Assembly (NCBI RefSeq): GCF_011046245.1
Contig: NZ_CP049245.1
Coordinates: forward strand, 152,697 to 216,696
Reading direction: 5' to 3'
Origin: Allorhizobium pseudoryzae
GTDB taxonomy: Bacteria; Pseudomonadota; Alphaproteobacteria; Rhizobiales; Rhizobiaceae
Length of the DNA stretch: 64,000 bases
Of the stretch, positions 51,537-61,210 are shown piece after piece (the first letter of the stretch is position 1; each line of letters starts with the position of its first letter). The notes below the pieces were generated by a model. It was not told the origin of the DNA. It ran no database searches and saw nothing but the letters and a program-made list of their open reading frames with translations. The position numbers and the translations under genes are program-made.

Positions 51537-54374
51537 TCAGGACGTTGGCGAAGCTTGCGCAAGCATCTGCCGCACGGCAACCAGATCAGCACTTTCAGGG
51601 TTTTCGGTAAAGCGACCGAACACGTCCCGAAGCTGCATGAGAGAGTTTTTGGCAAGCTCGGGCTCATCTGTCATGCCTGCGAGAGCCACCAGAACGCGCA
51701 TTTCGACCGTGAGAATGTCGTCCTGACGTGCCTGCATCAGTGCCTCCTTTAAGCCTGCGACATAGGCCTTTCGGTCGCCTGTCTCGTGCCATAGGCAAAC
51801 GGCCCGCAGGCGCAGGAGATCGGCGCGATTGACCCTTGTTGCCGTACGTTGGGCCCGAGAAAGCGCTGCCTCCACGATGTCCAGTGCATTGCGGTACCGT
51901 CCAGCGGCGGCGTAGGCCTGCGTCAATTGACCTAACATCAGGATCTCCTGGACGCGGCTGTTGGTCTGCACCAACTTGGCAACGCTCCGCTCCAGGAGCT
52001 CGATCCCCTTGTCCACGTCTCCCTTGAGCACAGCAATCGTGCCGCTATGACCTTCGGCAACGAATCGAAACGGAAGAAGCGCGGTGCGCGTTGCGCATTC
52101 GAGAAGCCGCTCAGTCCGTTGCTCAGCCACCTCTATGTCGCCAGCCCACAGCGCTAGCACACTAGCCCAGACTAGCGCCGTCACCAGTGGAACCGGGCTG
52201 CCGAGCGCCTCGGCTTCCTCAACCATATTATACGCCATGGTCCGTGCCTGCGTCCGTTGCCCGTGTATCCATAGAGAAAGCACGTAGGAGGTGTAGGTCC
52301 AGATGCGGAAGTCCACGCCGATGCGGACGAGACGATTTGATCGTTCGAGCGGAAGCAAAGCTAGCGCTCGCTCCGCATGATGCCGGTTCTTCGACAGTTC
52401 GCTTGAGAAGAAGGCGACGATGGACATCATGCTCTCCAGCATGCCTCTGTCTTGCAATCCCTCCGCCATTCCTTCGGCGCGCCGGATGGACTCGAGCATG
52501 CCCTCCACGTTTCCCGCGCGCAAATGAAAGGCGAAAAGCGCCGCCACGGTACTTGGCCAGAAGACGGTATCGCCGAGTTTCTGCGCCATCGCCAGGGCGC
52601 GGTCGATCGCCTGACCAACCTCCTCAGAATTGCCGCGCATGAAGAGCAATGGCATGGCGAAATGGGTCAGAAGCGCCATCTCGACGTGAGTGCCCTTTTG
52701 ATGTGCGGGCAGACGCTCCAGCGCAATCGAGGCCCATTTGGTGCATTCGGCCATAAGCGACAGATCCGTCATCAGATCGGCAGCGGCGATGGCGAGCGCA
52801 ACGGCAATATCGACGTCGCCCACCTCCGAAAAACTCCAGTCCAAGGCCACGCGCACATTGTCGATATCCAGTCGCAGATGCGCTATCGTTTCATCCGGGC
52901 GTTGTTGAATTTCAGTGGTCAGCAGCGAGAGAAAGTAAGCCGCATGCTGATGGCTGAAGATCGCGGATTCGTCGGCCTGCCGCAGCCGTTCGGATGCATA
53001 TTCGCGCGTCGTATCGAGTAGCCGAAAACGGACCTCGTCATGCGTGACATCCGCAGAGACCAGGGATTTGTCGACGAGATTTGATAGCAGTTCCGCGACG
53101 TTGTGGCGCGCGATAGTCTCATCGCTGGCGATCTCTTCCGCCGCGCTGAGCGAGAAGGAACCGGCAAAGACGCTAAGCCGCCGCAGGACGATCTTCTCAT
53201 CGTCCTCCAGAAGATCGTAGCTCCAATCGAGTGTCAGGCGAAGCGCCTGATGGCGCGGATGCGCAGTCCGGCGCCCTTTGTTGAGTATACTGAAGCGCTG
53301 ATGAAGATATCCCGCGATCCCCTGAACGCCCAAGGTCGCCACGCGCCCGGCGGCAAGTTCGATCGCCAGAGCCAGCCCATCAAGGCCGCGACAGATCTCA
53401 GCCACGGTGGCGGCATTCTCGTCCGTCAGCCGGAAGCTTTCCGACTGGGCTTGTGCGCGGTCCACAAACAGAGACACCGCGGGGTAGGCCCCAACGCTAT
53501 CGGCTGTCGCCTCCTCATCCTCGGGCGGCACGGCCAGTCCCTGCAAACGCAGGACCTGCTCGCCCTGGACCCGAAGCGGCTCACGCGTGGTGGTGAGCAA
53601 ATGCACCTGTGACCCAATGAGGAAGATTTTCTCGGCCAGTTCGGCAACGGCACCAATGACATGTTCACAATTGTCGATGACGAGGAGGGCCTTGGTCGTT
53701 TCGAGAACGGCCAGAATGCTCGCCGTCTCATTCTCGCCCCTCACGGGCAAACCCAGTACCGTTGCGAAGGCACCTGTCACCATTCGCTGATCACGCAAGG
53801 GGGCCAGATCGATAAACAGAACGGCATCGCCGAATTCAGCTTGAAGGCTCTGGGCAACCGCGAGCGCGACGGTGGTCTTGCCTATGCCACCAGTCCCGAC
53901 GATCGAGAGAAAGCGCTTTGCCATTAGCTCATGCCGAATTCGCCGAACCTCTTGCTCTCGTCCCATGAGCTTCATGGGGCGCAGAGGAAGCGGATCGAAG
54001 CGTGGGAATGCTTTTTTAGGCGTCGATATAAGAGCGGATGGATCAGATTGATCTTGCGTGACTGTCGCCGTGAAGCTGTAGCCTCTGCCTGGAACATTGA
54101 TGATATAGCGATCTGCATCAGAAAACTGCCCAAGAGCCTTGCGCAGTTCTGAGATGTGCACTCGCAAACTGACTTCTTCGACATGGACGGCGCCCCATAC
54201 TTCGCGCATGAGGTCCTCATTGCGGACGATATTGCCTGCCTCTCGGACGAGGCAGTGCAGAATATCCAGCGCCCTGCTGCCGAGACGGATCACGTGTCCG
54301 TCGTGACTGAGCTGGCGCTCGCTCGCAGACAAGCGGAAGCCACCGAAAAGAAGGATGTCACCGCTTGCCAACAC
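51537..54374 (-). CDS. Large regulator: winged-helix domain, NB-ARC-type ATPase and TPR-like repeats
   Basis: A 945-residue protein. Residues 1-110 are an OmpR/ToxR-type winged helix (RLGSRALDILHCLVREAGNI, VHVEEVSLRVHISELRKALG, INVPGRGYSFTATV). Then a STAND/NB-ARC ATPase: VGTGGIGKTTVALAVAQSLQ (P-loop), ALLVIDNCEHVIGAVAEL, LLTTTREPLRV, DGLALAIELAAG and a winged arm (LRLTLDWSYDLLEDDEKIVL). The C-terminal half is all-helical with TPR-like repeats. The type resembles signal-transduction ATPases such as AfsR/MalT relatives. Start is GTG 54374 (or the TTG right after). Partner unknown. Confidence 0.86.
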   Translation of the reverse strand: MLASGDILLFGGFRLSASERQLSHDGHVIRLGSRALDILHCLVREAGNIVRNEDLMREVWGAVHVEEVSLRVHISELRKALGQFSDADRYIINVPGRGYSFTATVTQDQSDPSALISTPKKAFPRFDPLPLRPMKLMGREQEVRRIRHELMAKRFLSIVGTGGIGKTTVALAVAQSLQAEFGDAVLFIDLAPLRDQRMVTGAFATVLGLPVRGENETASILAVLETTKALLVIDNCEHVIGAVAELAEKIFLIGSQVHLLTTTREPLRVQGEQVLRLQGLAVPPEDEEATADSVGAYPAVSLFVDRAQAQSESFRLTDENAATVAEICRGLDGLALAIELAAGRVATLGVQGIAGYLHQRFSILNKGRRTAHPRHQALRLTLDWSYDLLEDDEKIVLRRLSVFAGSFSLSAAEEIASDETIARHNVAELLSNLVDKSLVSADVTHDEVRFRLLDTTREYASERLRQADESAIFSHQHAAYFLSLLTTEIQQRPDETIAHLRLDIDNVRVALDWSFSEVGDVDIAVALAIAAADLMTDLSLMAECTKWASIALERLPAHQKGTHVEMALLTHFAMPLLFMRGNSEEVGQAIDRALAMAQKLGDTVFWPSTVAALFAFHLRAGNVEGMLESIRRAEGMAEGLQDRGMLESMMSIVAFFSSELSKNRHHAERALALLPLERSNRLVRIGVDFRIWTYTSYVLSLWIHGQRTQARTMAYNMVEEAEALGSPVPLVTALVWASVLALWAGDIEVAEQRTERLLECATRTALLPFRFVAEGHSGTIAVLKGDVDKGIELLERSVAKLVQTNSRVQEILMLGQLTQAYAAAGRYRNALDIVEAALSRAQRTATRVNRADLLRLRAVCLWHETGDRKAYVAGLKEALMQARQDDILTVEMRVLVALAGMTDEPELAKNSLMQLRDVFGRFTENPESADLVAVRQMLAQASPTS

Positions 54375-54556
54375 TTGCTCCTATCCGCCAGGCGCCGCGG
54401 GACCGTCCAGGCAAGACGCCGGATCAGTCGCGCACGATGACGAATATTCGGTCGCAGCGGAGTCTGCAACCAAAGCGGCCTGGCCAGAGGTGAATGGCGC
54501 TAGCCGAAGTGGCTGGAACCATCCGCTTTGTGTACCTGCAAGTCGTTAGAATTGCG

Positions 54557-55375
54557 TCATTCCTGCAGGAAACGATCGATCTCGGCGGCGAAATCCTCAA
54601 TGAATTGAAAGAGGAATGCGTGCCCTGCATCGGGATAGAGGACAAGTTTCGCATTCGGTGCCCTCTGCGAAAGCAGATAGGAGCGATAGGCGGGCAGCAT
54701 GACGTCGTGCGCACCATTGGCGACAAGCACCGGCAGCTTCAATTCGTCAGCGCGATCAAGAACGCCTGGCCATCCGGAAACGGCCTTCACCTGTCCCATC
54801 ATACCGGCAGCATTCACCTGCGGGCCACGGTCTGGTTGCGACTTGATACGGGCCAGAGAAGCACGACCGGCGGCAATTACCGCTGTTGTGTCCGGATAGA
54901 ATAGAAACAGAAAGTCCTCGTCGTCGTTCTGGCCCTTGGTCATGATCTGCGGTACCCGTGGATGCTGTTGCGGGCCATCAGCGACAGGTCCCGGGCTGGA
55001 GCCTGCAATGATCAATCGACGAAGGAGGTCGGGGAAATCAAGCGCGAACTGCTGCGCCACTACGCCGCCCAGCGACCAACCCAACACGTCAACAGGGCTC
55101 AAACCAAGGAGACGGATGACATCGGCAGCAACCTCTGCCATTGCGGGAATTGTTTCCGGCACGCTGCCTTCGGAGCGGCCGATACCGGCGCTATCGAACC
55201 GTATGACGCGACGGTTTCTGGAAATGGCGGCGATGAATGCTGGATCCCAGTCGTCCATCGTCCCGCGAAACCGCTGGAACAGGATCAGGGGAACTCCGTC
55301 GGAGGGGCCATCCGCACGCCAGGCAAGCCGACCATGCGGTGTTTCCAGCCAGCGGATCAAAGAGTGTTCCGACAT
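54557..55375 (-). CDS. Alpha/beta hydrolase
   Basis: A 272-residue hydrolase. Nucleophile elbow GWSLGGVVAQQFAL, oxyanion region ILFQRFRGTMDDWDPAF, and His in YPDAGHAFLFQF. The Asp of the triad is in ANGAHDVMLPAYRS. The ATG at 55375 follows GGGAGACAACA; an upstream in-frame extension to 55459 has no good site. Substrate unknown. The next gene (55575) is divergent. Confidence 0.86.
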   Translation of the reverse strand: MSEHSLIRWLETPHGRLAWRADGPSDGVPLILFQRFRGTMDDWDPAFIAAISRNRRVIRFDSAGIGRSEGSVPETIPAMAEVAADVIRLLGLSPVDVLGWSLGGVVAQQFALDFPDLLRRLIIAGSSPGPVADGPQQHPRVPQIMTKGQNDDEDFLFLFYPDTTAVIAAGRASLARIKSQPDRGPQVNAAGMMGQVKAVSGWPGVLDRADELKLPVLVANGAHDVMLPAYRSYLLSQRAPNAKLVLYPDAGHAFLFQFIEDFAAEIDRFLQE

Positions 55376-55574
55376 TGTTGTCTCCCGTGCAAAGGCGCAA
55401 TCACGCTCGAGAAGAGCTAGCGGCGGTGACGGGAGGCGGATTTGACGATTCTGCCGCAAAGTGCGTTCGACGCCGGGACATCACGCCGTAATGTTCGACT
55501 GCAGGATGATACAATCCAGGCTGTCTCCGGCACCCCTACCTTCGCAACATCATCCAAGGAAGGGAGACTACGAC

Positions 55575-56291
55575 ATGACCAGCGCATCGCTTGCCGCCTA
55601 TGCCGACCCGGAAAATCCGGCACTGCCGAAGGTGAGAATGGACATCGAACCGGGGCGAACAGCTCTGTTAATCACGGATCCGCAAATTGATTTCCTCAGC
55701 CCCAAGGGCGCAGCCTGGAGCGCGTTCGGCGAGAGTATCACCGAACATAGCACCGTCGAGAACATTGGTCGGCTCCTGCAGGCGTCCAAGTCGGCAGGCA
55801 TTGAGGTGGTGATCTCTCCCCACTACTATTACCCTTTCGACCACCGCTGGGACTTTGCCGCGACCGGCGAAACGCTCATGCACAAGCTGCGCATGTTCGA
55901 TCGTCGGGACCCGCTCTCGCTGGATGGCTTCGATGGTTCCGGCGCCGATTGGATGCCGGAATACAAGGAGTTCATTCAGGACGGGAAAACCATTGTCTGC
56001 TCGCCGCACAAGATCGCCGGACCGCAAACCAACGACGTCGTCTTTCAACTGCGCAAGAAGAAGATCGACAAGGTGATCCTGGCCGGCATGGCTGCGAATT
56101 TCTGCGTGGAATCCCATCTTCGGGATCTCGTCGAGAAAGGTTTCGAAGTGGCTGTGGTACGGGATGCGACTGCTGGCAGCAAGTTGCCGGAAGGGGATGC
56201 CTACCTTGCCGCGCTGGTCAACTTCCGCTGGTTTGCCAACGATCTCTGGACGACCACTGAAGCGGTCGAACGTCTGGCGCGCGCGCAGTAA
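55575..56291 (+). CDS. Isochorismatase-family cysteine hydrolase
   Basis: A 238-residue protein: TALLITDPQIDFLSPKGAAW (catalytic Asp), HKIAGPQTNDVVF and ILAGMAANFCVESHLRDLVE with the catalytic Cys in the NFCVESH motif. This is the cysteine-hydrolase fold of isochorismatases, nicotinamidases and N-carbamoyl amidases. AAGGAAGGGAG precedes ATG 55575. The exact substrate cannot be read from the sequence. Confidence 0.87.
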   Translation: MTSASLAAYADPENPALPKVRMDIEPGRTALLITDPQIDFLSPKGAAWSAFGESITEHSTVENIGRLLQASKSAGIEVVISPHYYYPFDHRWDFAATGETLMHKLRMFDRRDPLSLDGFDGSGADWMPEYKEFIQDGKTIVCSPHKIAGPQTNDVVFQLRKKKIDKVILAGMAANFCVESHLRDLVEKGFEVAVVRDATAGSKLPEGDAYLAALVNFRWFANDLWTTTEAVERLARAQ

Positions 56292-56367
56292 CCTCAGCCA
56301 AGCCAAGCGAAGATCCCGGCCGAGGCCCCTGCGCCGGGTTCTCCGCATTCGACAATTTCCGCAAAAG

Positions 56368-56739
56368 TCAGCGCAGCTTACCCTCTTCCGCCTTGTAGAA
56401 GTATTGGCTCGCTACCAGCCAGCCCTTCAATGGCCTGAGCGGCGGTATGCATGTGAGCAGCGTGAACGGACCGGTGACGAACACCTGCACCCATAGTGAC
56501 GCCTGAAAGCTCACCTCCAGCCACACGCCAAGGAAGACGCTCGGAATGCAGGCAAAGCAGATGACGAAGAAGGCAGGGCCATCGGCCGGATCGGCAAAGG
56601 AATAATCCAGCCCACAGACCTCGCAGGAGGGCCGCAGCGACAGGAAACCGGAAAAAAGATGACCCTGGTCGCAGCGCGGGCAGTTTCCTCGGATGCCTGT
56701 CCGCCAGGGCTCGATCGGCGGATATGAGCTGTCTGACAT
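56368..56739 (-). CDS. DUF983 family membrane protein
   Basis: A 123-residue protein with a zinc-ribbon-like start ([22 protein letters not shown]) followed by membrane helices ([36 protein letters not shown]) and [11 protein letters not shown]. This is the DUF983 layout, a family of inner-membrane proteins of unclear role in alphaproteobacteria, sometimes near cytochrome oxidase genes. AAGGAGAGATAG precedes the ATG. Confidence 0.88.
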   Translation of the reverse strand: MSDSSYPPIEPWRTGIRGNCPRCDQGHLFSGFLSLRPSCEVCGLDYSFADPADGPAFFVICFACIPSVFLGVWLEVSFQASLWVQVFVTGPFTLLTCIPPLRPLKGWLVASQYFYKAEEGKLR

Positions 56740-56964
56740 CTATCTCTCCTTGCTCTTCGTCAAGACGAGAAGAATAGGCGGTTCGGCCATCGGTGCCTTG
56801 TATCATCGTGCCCAACAGCAGCACTGATAACCATCGACGACATACGGATCGTCACGTCTCGCGAAGGGGCGGAAGATACAATCGTGTTCCGGTCGGACGC
56901 TTTAGGGTTTGCGCATGCCGTCTCGAGTACGGCCAGACCAACCTCTCAAGTCTACGGAACGACG

Positions 56965-57921
56965 ATGAGCGACGATTTCCAGCTCGAACTTTCGCGAAGG
57001 CAGGCGCTGATCGCCGGCGCATCGCTTTCATTCGCAATGGCCACACCGGCCCTGTCTGCCTCCAACACAAAGCTAGAAGGGATTGATCCCATGACCGAAA
57101 ATTTCATCAGGACGAAGGATGGCGTGAACATCTTCTACAAGGACTGGGGCAAGGGTCAGCCGATCGTGTTTCATCACGGCTGGCCGCTGTCTTCGGACGA
57201 TTGGGACGCGCAGATGCTTTTCTTCGTCCAGCACGGTTTCCGCGTCATCGCCCATGATCGTCGCGGCCATGGTCGTTCCACGCAGGTGAGCGAAGGCCAT
57301 GACATTGCGCATTATGCTGCCGATGCTGCGGCGCTTGCCGAACATCTGAACCTGAAGGACGCTGTCCATATCGGTCACTCCACAGGCGGTGGCGAAGCAG
57401 CCGCCTACGTGGCGCGTCATGGCAAGGGGCGGGTCGCCAAGCTCATCATGGTTGCCGCCATCCCGCCGCTGATGCTGAAAACCGCCACCAATCCGAACGG
57501 CACGCCGATGGATGTGTTCGACGGCTTCCGTTCGGCGCTCGCCGCCAACCGTGCACAGTTCTACATGGATGTGGCTTCCGGCCCCTTCTACGGCTTCAAT
57601 CGTCCGGGCGCGAAGGTCTCACAGGGTTCAATCCAGAACTGGTGGCGTCAGGGCATGATCGGCAGCGCCAAGGCCCATTACGAAGGCATCAAGGCGTTTT
57701 CCGAGACCGACCAGACCGAAGACCTGAAGAAGATCGATGTGCCGACGCTCGTCATGCATGGCGATGACGACCAAGTGGTGCCAATCGCTGCATCCGCTGA
57801 GCTTTCCGTCAAGCTGCTCAAGAAGGGCACGCTCAAGGTGTACAAGGGTTACCCCCACGGCATGCTGACAACCAATGCCGATGTGCTCAACGCCGACATG
57901 CTGGCCTTCATCAAGTCCTGA
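56965..57921 (+). CDS. Exported alpha/beta hydrolase (non-haem chloroperoxidase type)
   Basis: A 318-residue alpha/beta hydrolase with a Tat-type leader ([20 protein letters not shown]): [36 protein letters not shown], nucleophile in [20 protein letters not shown], acid in [15 protein letters not shown] and His in YKGYPHGML. It resembles the bacterial non-haem haloperoxidase/perhydrolase group. The start at ATG 56965 is chosen; an upstream frame to 56884 exists. It is followed by the cytochrome c and molybdenum-enzyme genes on the same strand. Confidence 0.86.
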   Translation: MSDDFQLELSRRQALIAGASLSFAMATPALSASNTKLEGIDPMTENFIRTKDGVNIFYKDWGKGQPIVFHHGWPLSSDDWDAQMLFFVQHGFRVIAHDRRGHGRSTQVSEGHDIAHYAADAAALAEHLNLKDAVHIGHSTGGGEAAAYVARHGKGRVAKLIMVAAIPPLMLKTATNPNGTPMDVFDGFRSALAANRAQFYMDVASGPFYGFNRPGAKVSQGSIQNWWRQGMIGSAKAHYEGIKAFSETDQTEDLKKIDVPTLVMHGDDDQVVPIAASAELSVKLLKKGTLKVYKGYPHGMLTTNADVLNADMLAFIKS

Positions 57922-58020
57922 TCTGCCCGACAGGTGGGTGTGCCCCGCCCGCCTGCCATCCCCAACCGATTGTCCCTTGCGCCGGCGCAGCGCTCCGGCA
58001 GCAAATTCACGAGGTCTGCC

Positions 58021-58398
58021 ATGCGAACAATCCTTCGCGCTGCCGCTGCCACGGCGCTTCTCCTGACATTGTCTAACGCGTCGGCCTTTGCCGATGGCGA
58101 TGCCGAAAACGGCAAGAAACTCTTCACGCGCTGCAGCGCCTGCCATGCGATTACCGACCAGAACAAGGTTGGTCCGGGCCTGCAGAACGTTGTCGGTCGC
58201 GCTGCCGCCTCCCAGCCGCAGTACAAATACTCCTCGGCCCTTGCCGCCTCCGGCCTCACCTGGGACGAGGGCACTCTCGATGCGTTCCTCAAAGCACCGA
58301 CGACCATTGTCAAAGGCACGCGCATGAGCCTTGCCGTGCCGAAGGATCAGGATCGCGCCGACATCATCGCCTATCTGAAAACGCTCTCCGCGAACTAG
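58021..58398 (+). CDS. Periplasmic cytochrome c (class I)
   Basis: A 125-residue protein with a signal peptide ([19 protein letters not shown]) and one c-type haem site (CSACH). Further family elements: [20 protein letters not shown], and Met ligand in [23 protein letters not shown] 58021. It lies 29 bases before the iron-sulphur subunit gene, so it probably accepts electrons from the molybdenum hydroxylase and passes them to the respiratory chain. Confidence 0.9.
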   Translation: MRTILRAAAATALLLTLSNASAFADGDAENGKKLFTRCSACHAITDQNKVGPGLQNVVGRAAASQPQYKYSSALAASGLTWDEGTLDAFLKAPTTIVKGTRMSLAVPKDQDRADIIAYLKTLSAN

Positions 58399-58427
58399 CC
58401 CGAGAACTTTTCAAGAGGACATTCAGG

Positions 58428-58880
58428 ATGAAAACTCTCCTTATCAATGGTGTTTCGCACCAGGTAGAGGCGCCGGACGACATGCCGCTTCTCTGGGTGC
58501 TGCGTGATGTTCTGGGCATGACCGGCACGAAATATGGCTGCGGCATCGCGCAATGCGGTGCCTGCACGGTGCATCTGGGCGACGAGGCCGTTCGTGCGTG
58601 CCAGACCACGATGGACATGATCGACGGCCAGCCGATCACGACGATCGAAGGTGCCGCCATGAACGCGATCGGTGCCAAGGTACAGGCGGCCTGGTTGGAA
58701 AAGGAAGTCGTACAGTGCGGCTACTGTCAGTCCGGCCAGATCATGTCGGCCATTGCGCTGCTTTCCACCAATCCGAAGCCGACCGATGCGGACATCGATG
58801 ATGCCATGGCAGGCAATATCTGTCGCTGTGGCACCTATGTGCGTATTCGCGAAGCCATCCACGCTGCGGCGTCGGCCTGA
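58428..58880 (+). CDS. (2Fe-2S) subunit of an IorA-type molybdenum hydroxylase
   Basis: A 150-residue protein with the first 2Fe-2S cluster ligands in [20 protein letters not shown] and the second cluster in [10 protein letters not shown] and [10 protein letters not shown]. This is the small subunit of isoquinoline 1-oxidoreductase/aldehyde-dehydrogenase-type enzymes. AGAGGACATTCAGG precedes the ATG. Eight bases before the large subunit gene, so they form one complex. Confidence 0.92.
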   Translation: MKTLLINGVSHQVEAPDDMPLLWVLRDVLGMTGTKYGCGIAQCGACTVHLGDEAVRACQTTMDMIDGQPITTIEGAAMNAIGAKVQAAWLEKEVVQCGYCQSGQIMSAIALLSTNPKPTDADIDDAMAGNICRCGTYVRIREAIHAAASA

Positions 58881-58888
58881 AGGAGGCA

Positions 58889-61048
58889 ATGATGATCAAC
58901 AACCTTCATTCGCGCCGCAGCTTTCTCAAGGGCACTTCCCTTGCAACCGGCGGCATTCTGCTTTCGCTGCAATTGCCGGATGCCGGTCGCACCCGCGCCG
59001 CTTTTGCGGCGTCCGGCCCCGCTCCCTTCATTCCGAACGCTTTCGTCAAGATTGATGACCAAGGCGTCACTCTGATCATGCCGCATACCGAGGTGGGGCA
59101 GGGTATTTACACCTCCAGCGCGATGATGATGGCGGAGGAACTGGAACTCGATCTCGACCAGGTGAAGGTCGAAGCGGCGCCTCCAGACATGTCCAAATAC
59201 ATGGACCCGAACCTCTATGATCAGGCGACCGGCGGTTCGATGTCGACCCGCTCGGACTGGATGCGTCTGCGCCAGGCTGCTGCGGCCGCCCGGATCATGA
59301 TGGTTTCGGCGGCAGCCGCCCGCTGGAAAGTCGATCCGTCGACGCTTACGGTGGAACGCGGCATCATTCACAACCCATTAACCAAGGCACAGTTCACTTT
59401 TGCCGAGATCGCTCCTGAGGCCGCGACACAGGCAGTACCGACGGACATCAAGCTCAAGGAGCCTTCCGAGTTTCGCCTGATCGGCACCCGCGCCAGGCGC
59501 GTGGATACGGCCACGAAGGTGAACGGTGCCGCCATCTATGGCATCGATATCCGCCGGCCGGGAATGAAGTTTGCAACGCTTGCCATGTCCCCCGTCAAAG
59601 GCGGTACGATCGCGTCGATGGATGAGAAGGCAGGGCGGGCGATACCCGGGGTGGTTGATATCGTGCGGTCCGGTAATGATGCCATCGCCGTGATTGCCGA
59701 GCATATGTGGGCGGCGAAACAGGGGCTTGAGGCGCTTGCTATCACTTGGGACAACGGCCCCAATGGAACAGTGACATTGGAGAGCATCGTCGCCAAGATG
59801 GATGAGGCGTCCAAGGTGCAGGGCGTAGTCATTCGCAACGAGAAGAGTGCAGAAGCGGCGATTGAAAAGGCGAAGACGAAGCTTTCGGCCATTTATCAAT
59901 CACCCTTCCTGTCCCACGCTCCCCTGGAGCCACTGAATTGCACGTTGCACATCCGTGGGGATGGCGCAGAGCTTTGGGTCGGCACGCAGGTGCCGGTGCG
60001 GGCGCAGAAAGCCGTCGCCGATGCGACCGGGCTTGCGCCGGAGAAGGTGGTTGTCCACAACCAGTTGATGGGTGGTGCCTTCGGCCGCAGGCTGGATGTC
60101 GACAGCATCGAGATCGCTGCGAAGCTGCTCAGGGATATCCGCTACCCGGTTAAGATGGTCTGGACCCGTGAACAGGACATGACCCATGATTATTACCGGC
60201 CCTACTATTACGATCGCGTGGCGGCCGGTCTTGACGATAGCGGCAGGCTCGTGGGCCGCACGCACCGTGTCACCGGTTCTTCCATCTATGCGCGCTGGGC
60301 GGCGGCTGCCTTCAAAAATGGGATCGATCCCGATGCCGTGGATTGCGCGGCCGAAACACCCTATGACGAAGATGCGGTTCTAGCCGATTACGTCCGCCAA
60401 GAGCCGGATGGAATGAACACCAGTTGGTGGCGCGGCGTCGGTCCGACGCACAATGTCTTCGTCATCGAAAGTTTCGTCGATGAGATGGCAGCCGCCACGA
60501 GCCAAGACCCGCTGGAGTTTCGCCGGCGGATGCTGAGCCGTAATCCACGGGCGCTTGCCGTTTTGAACCTTGCTGCGGAAAAGGCCGGCTGGGGTCAAAA
60601 ATTGCCCAAAGGTCGCGGTCGCGGTATCAGCCTGCAATTCGCTTTCGGCAGCTATCTCGCTCATATTCTCGAAATCGACGTCGCGGCCGATGGCTCGATC
60701 GGTCTCATCCGGTCGGTGATTGCGGTGGATTGCGGCATCACGATCAACCCGGATACGGTTCTCGCCCAGATGCAGGGTGGCATGATCTTCGGCCTGAGTG
60801 CTGCCATGTTCAATCGTATCACGCTGACGGATGGCGCTGTGGACCAGACCAATTTTGATACCTACCGCGTCATGCGCATCAATGAGGTACCGAAGATCGA
60901 GGTCTATCAGATCCACAACAACGAGGCACCCGGTGGTGTCGGTGAGGCTGCCACGGCGGCAGCGGCCGGGGCTCTGGCCAATGCCATCTTCGCCGCAACC
61001 GGGAAACGGTTTCGCAGCCTGCCTCTGGCGGATGCCATGGGCGCCTGA
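58889..61048 (+). CDS. Molybdopterin-binding subunit of an IorB-type hydroxylase
   Basis: A 719-residue protein with a Tat leader (SRRSFLKGTSLATGGILLSL) showing export in the folded state. Family segments include PHTEVGQGIYTSSAMMMAEE, FLSHAPLEPLNCTLHI, MGGAFGRRLDVDSIEIAAKL, SWWRGVGPTHNVFVIESFVD and VGEAATAAAAGALANAI near the end. The glutamate of PGGVGEAAT is the expected base. Together with the 2Fe-2S subunit and cytochrome c it should oxidise an aldehyde or N-heterocycle in the periplasm; the substrate is undetermined. Confidence 0.92.
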   Translation: MMINNLHSRRSFLKGTSLATGGILLSLQLPDAGRTRAAFAASGPAPFIPNAFVKIDDQGVTLIMPHTEVGQGIYTSSAMMMAEELELDLDQVKVEAAPPDMSKYMDPNLYDQATGGSMSTRSDWMRLRQAAAAARIMMVSAAAARWKVDPSTLTVERGIIHNPLTKAQFTFAEIAPEAATQAVPTDIKLKEPSEFRLIGTRARRVDTATKVNGAAIYGIDIRRPGMKFATLAMSPVKGGTIASMDEKAGRAIPGVVDIVRSGNDAIAVIAEHMWAAKQGLEALAITWDNGPNGTVTLESIVAKMDEASKVQGVVIRNEKSAEAAIEKAKTKLSAIYQSPFLSHAPLEPLNCTLHIRGDGAELWVGTQVPVRAQKAVADATGLAPEKVVVHNQLMGGAFGRRLDVDSIEIAAKLLRDIRYPVKMVWTREQDMTHDYYRPYYYDRVAAGLDDSGRLVGRTHRVTGSSIYARWAAAAFKNGIDPDAVDCAAETPYDEDAVLADYVRQEPDGMNTSWWRGVGPTHNVFVIESFVDEMAAATSQDPLEFRRRMLSRNPRALAVLNLAAEKAGWGQKLPKGRGRGISLQFAFGSYLAHILEIDVAADGSIGLIRSVIAVDCGITINPDTVLAQMQGGMIFGLSAAMFNRITLTDGAVDQTNFDTYRVMRINEVPKIEVYQIHNNEAPGGVGEAATAAAAGALANAIFAATGKRFRSLPLADAMGA

Positions 61049-61067
61049 GCGATAGGAGATCGATAGG

Positions 61068-61100
61068 GGGCCGCCATGGAAACGTGGCGGCCCTTTTATT
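61068..61100 (+). terminator. Intrinsic terminator of the molybdenum-hydroxylase operon
   Basis: GGGCCGCCA (61068-61076) pairs with TGGCGGCCC (61085-61093) around an eight-base loop, followed by TTTTATTT. It lies 20 bases after the large-subunit stop. Confidence 0.9.
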
Positions 61101-61145
61101 TGCCCCGTACGGGGTCGCCGCAGATCACCAGAGCCTGAAAAGGAG

Positions 61146-61176
61146 ATGGAACCAGAGAGGGCGTCTCTGGCTCCAT
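61146..61176 (-). terminator. Hairpin downstream of the MFS gene
   Basis: ATGGAACCAGAGA pairs with TCTCTGGCTCCAT (one mismatch). In the minus-strand direction it is followed by CTCCTTTT, so it probably terminates the MFS transcript. Confidence 0.55.
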
Positions 61177-61210
61177 TCTGTTATCCACGGCGCAAACCCT
61201 GGGTCCGTCT

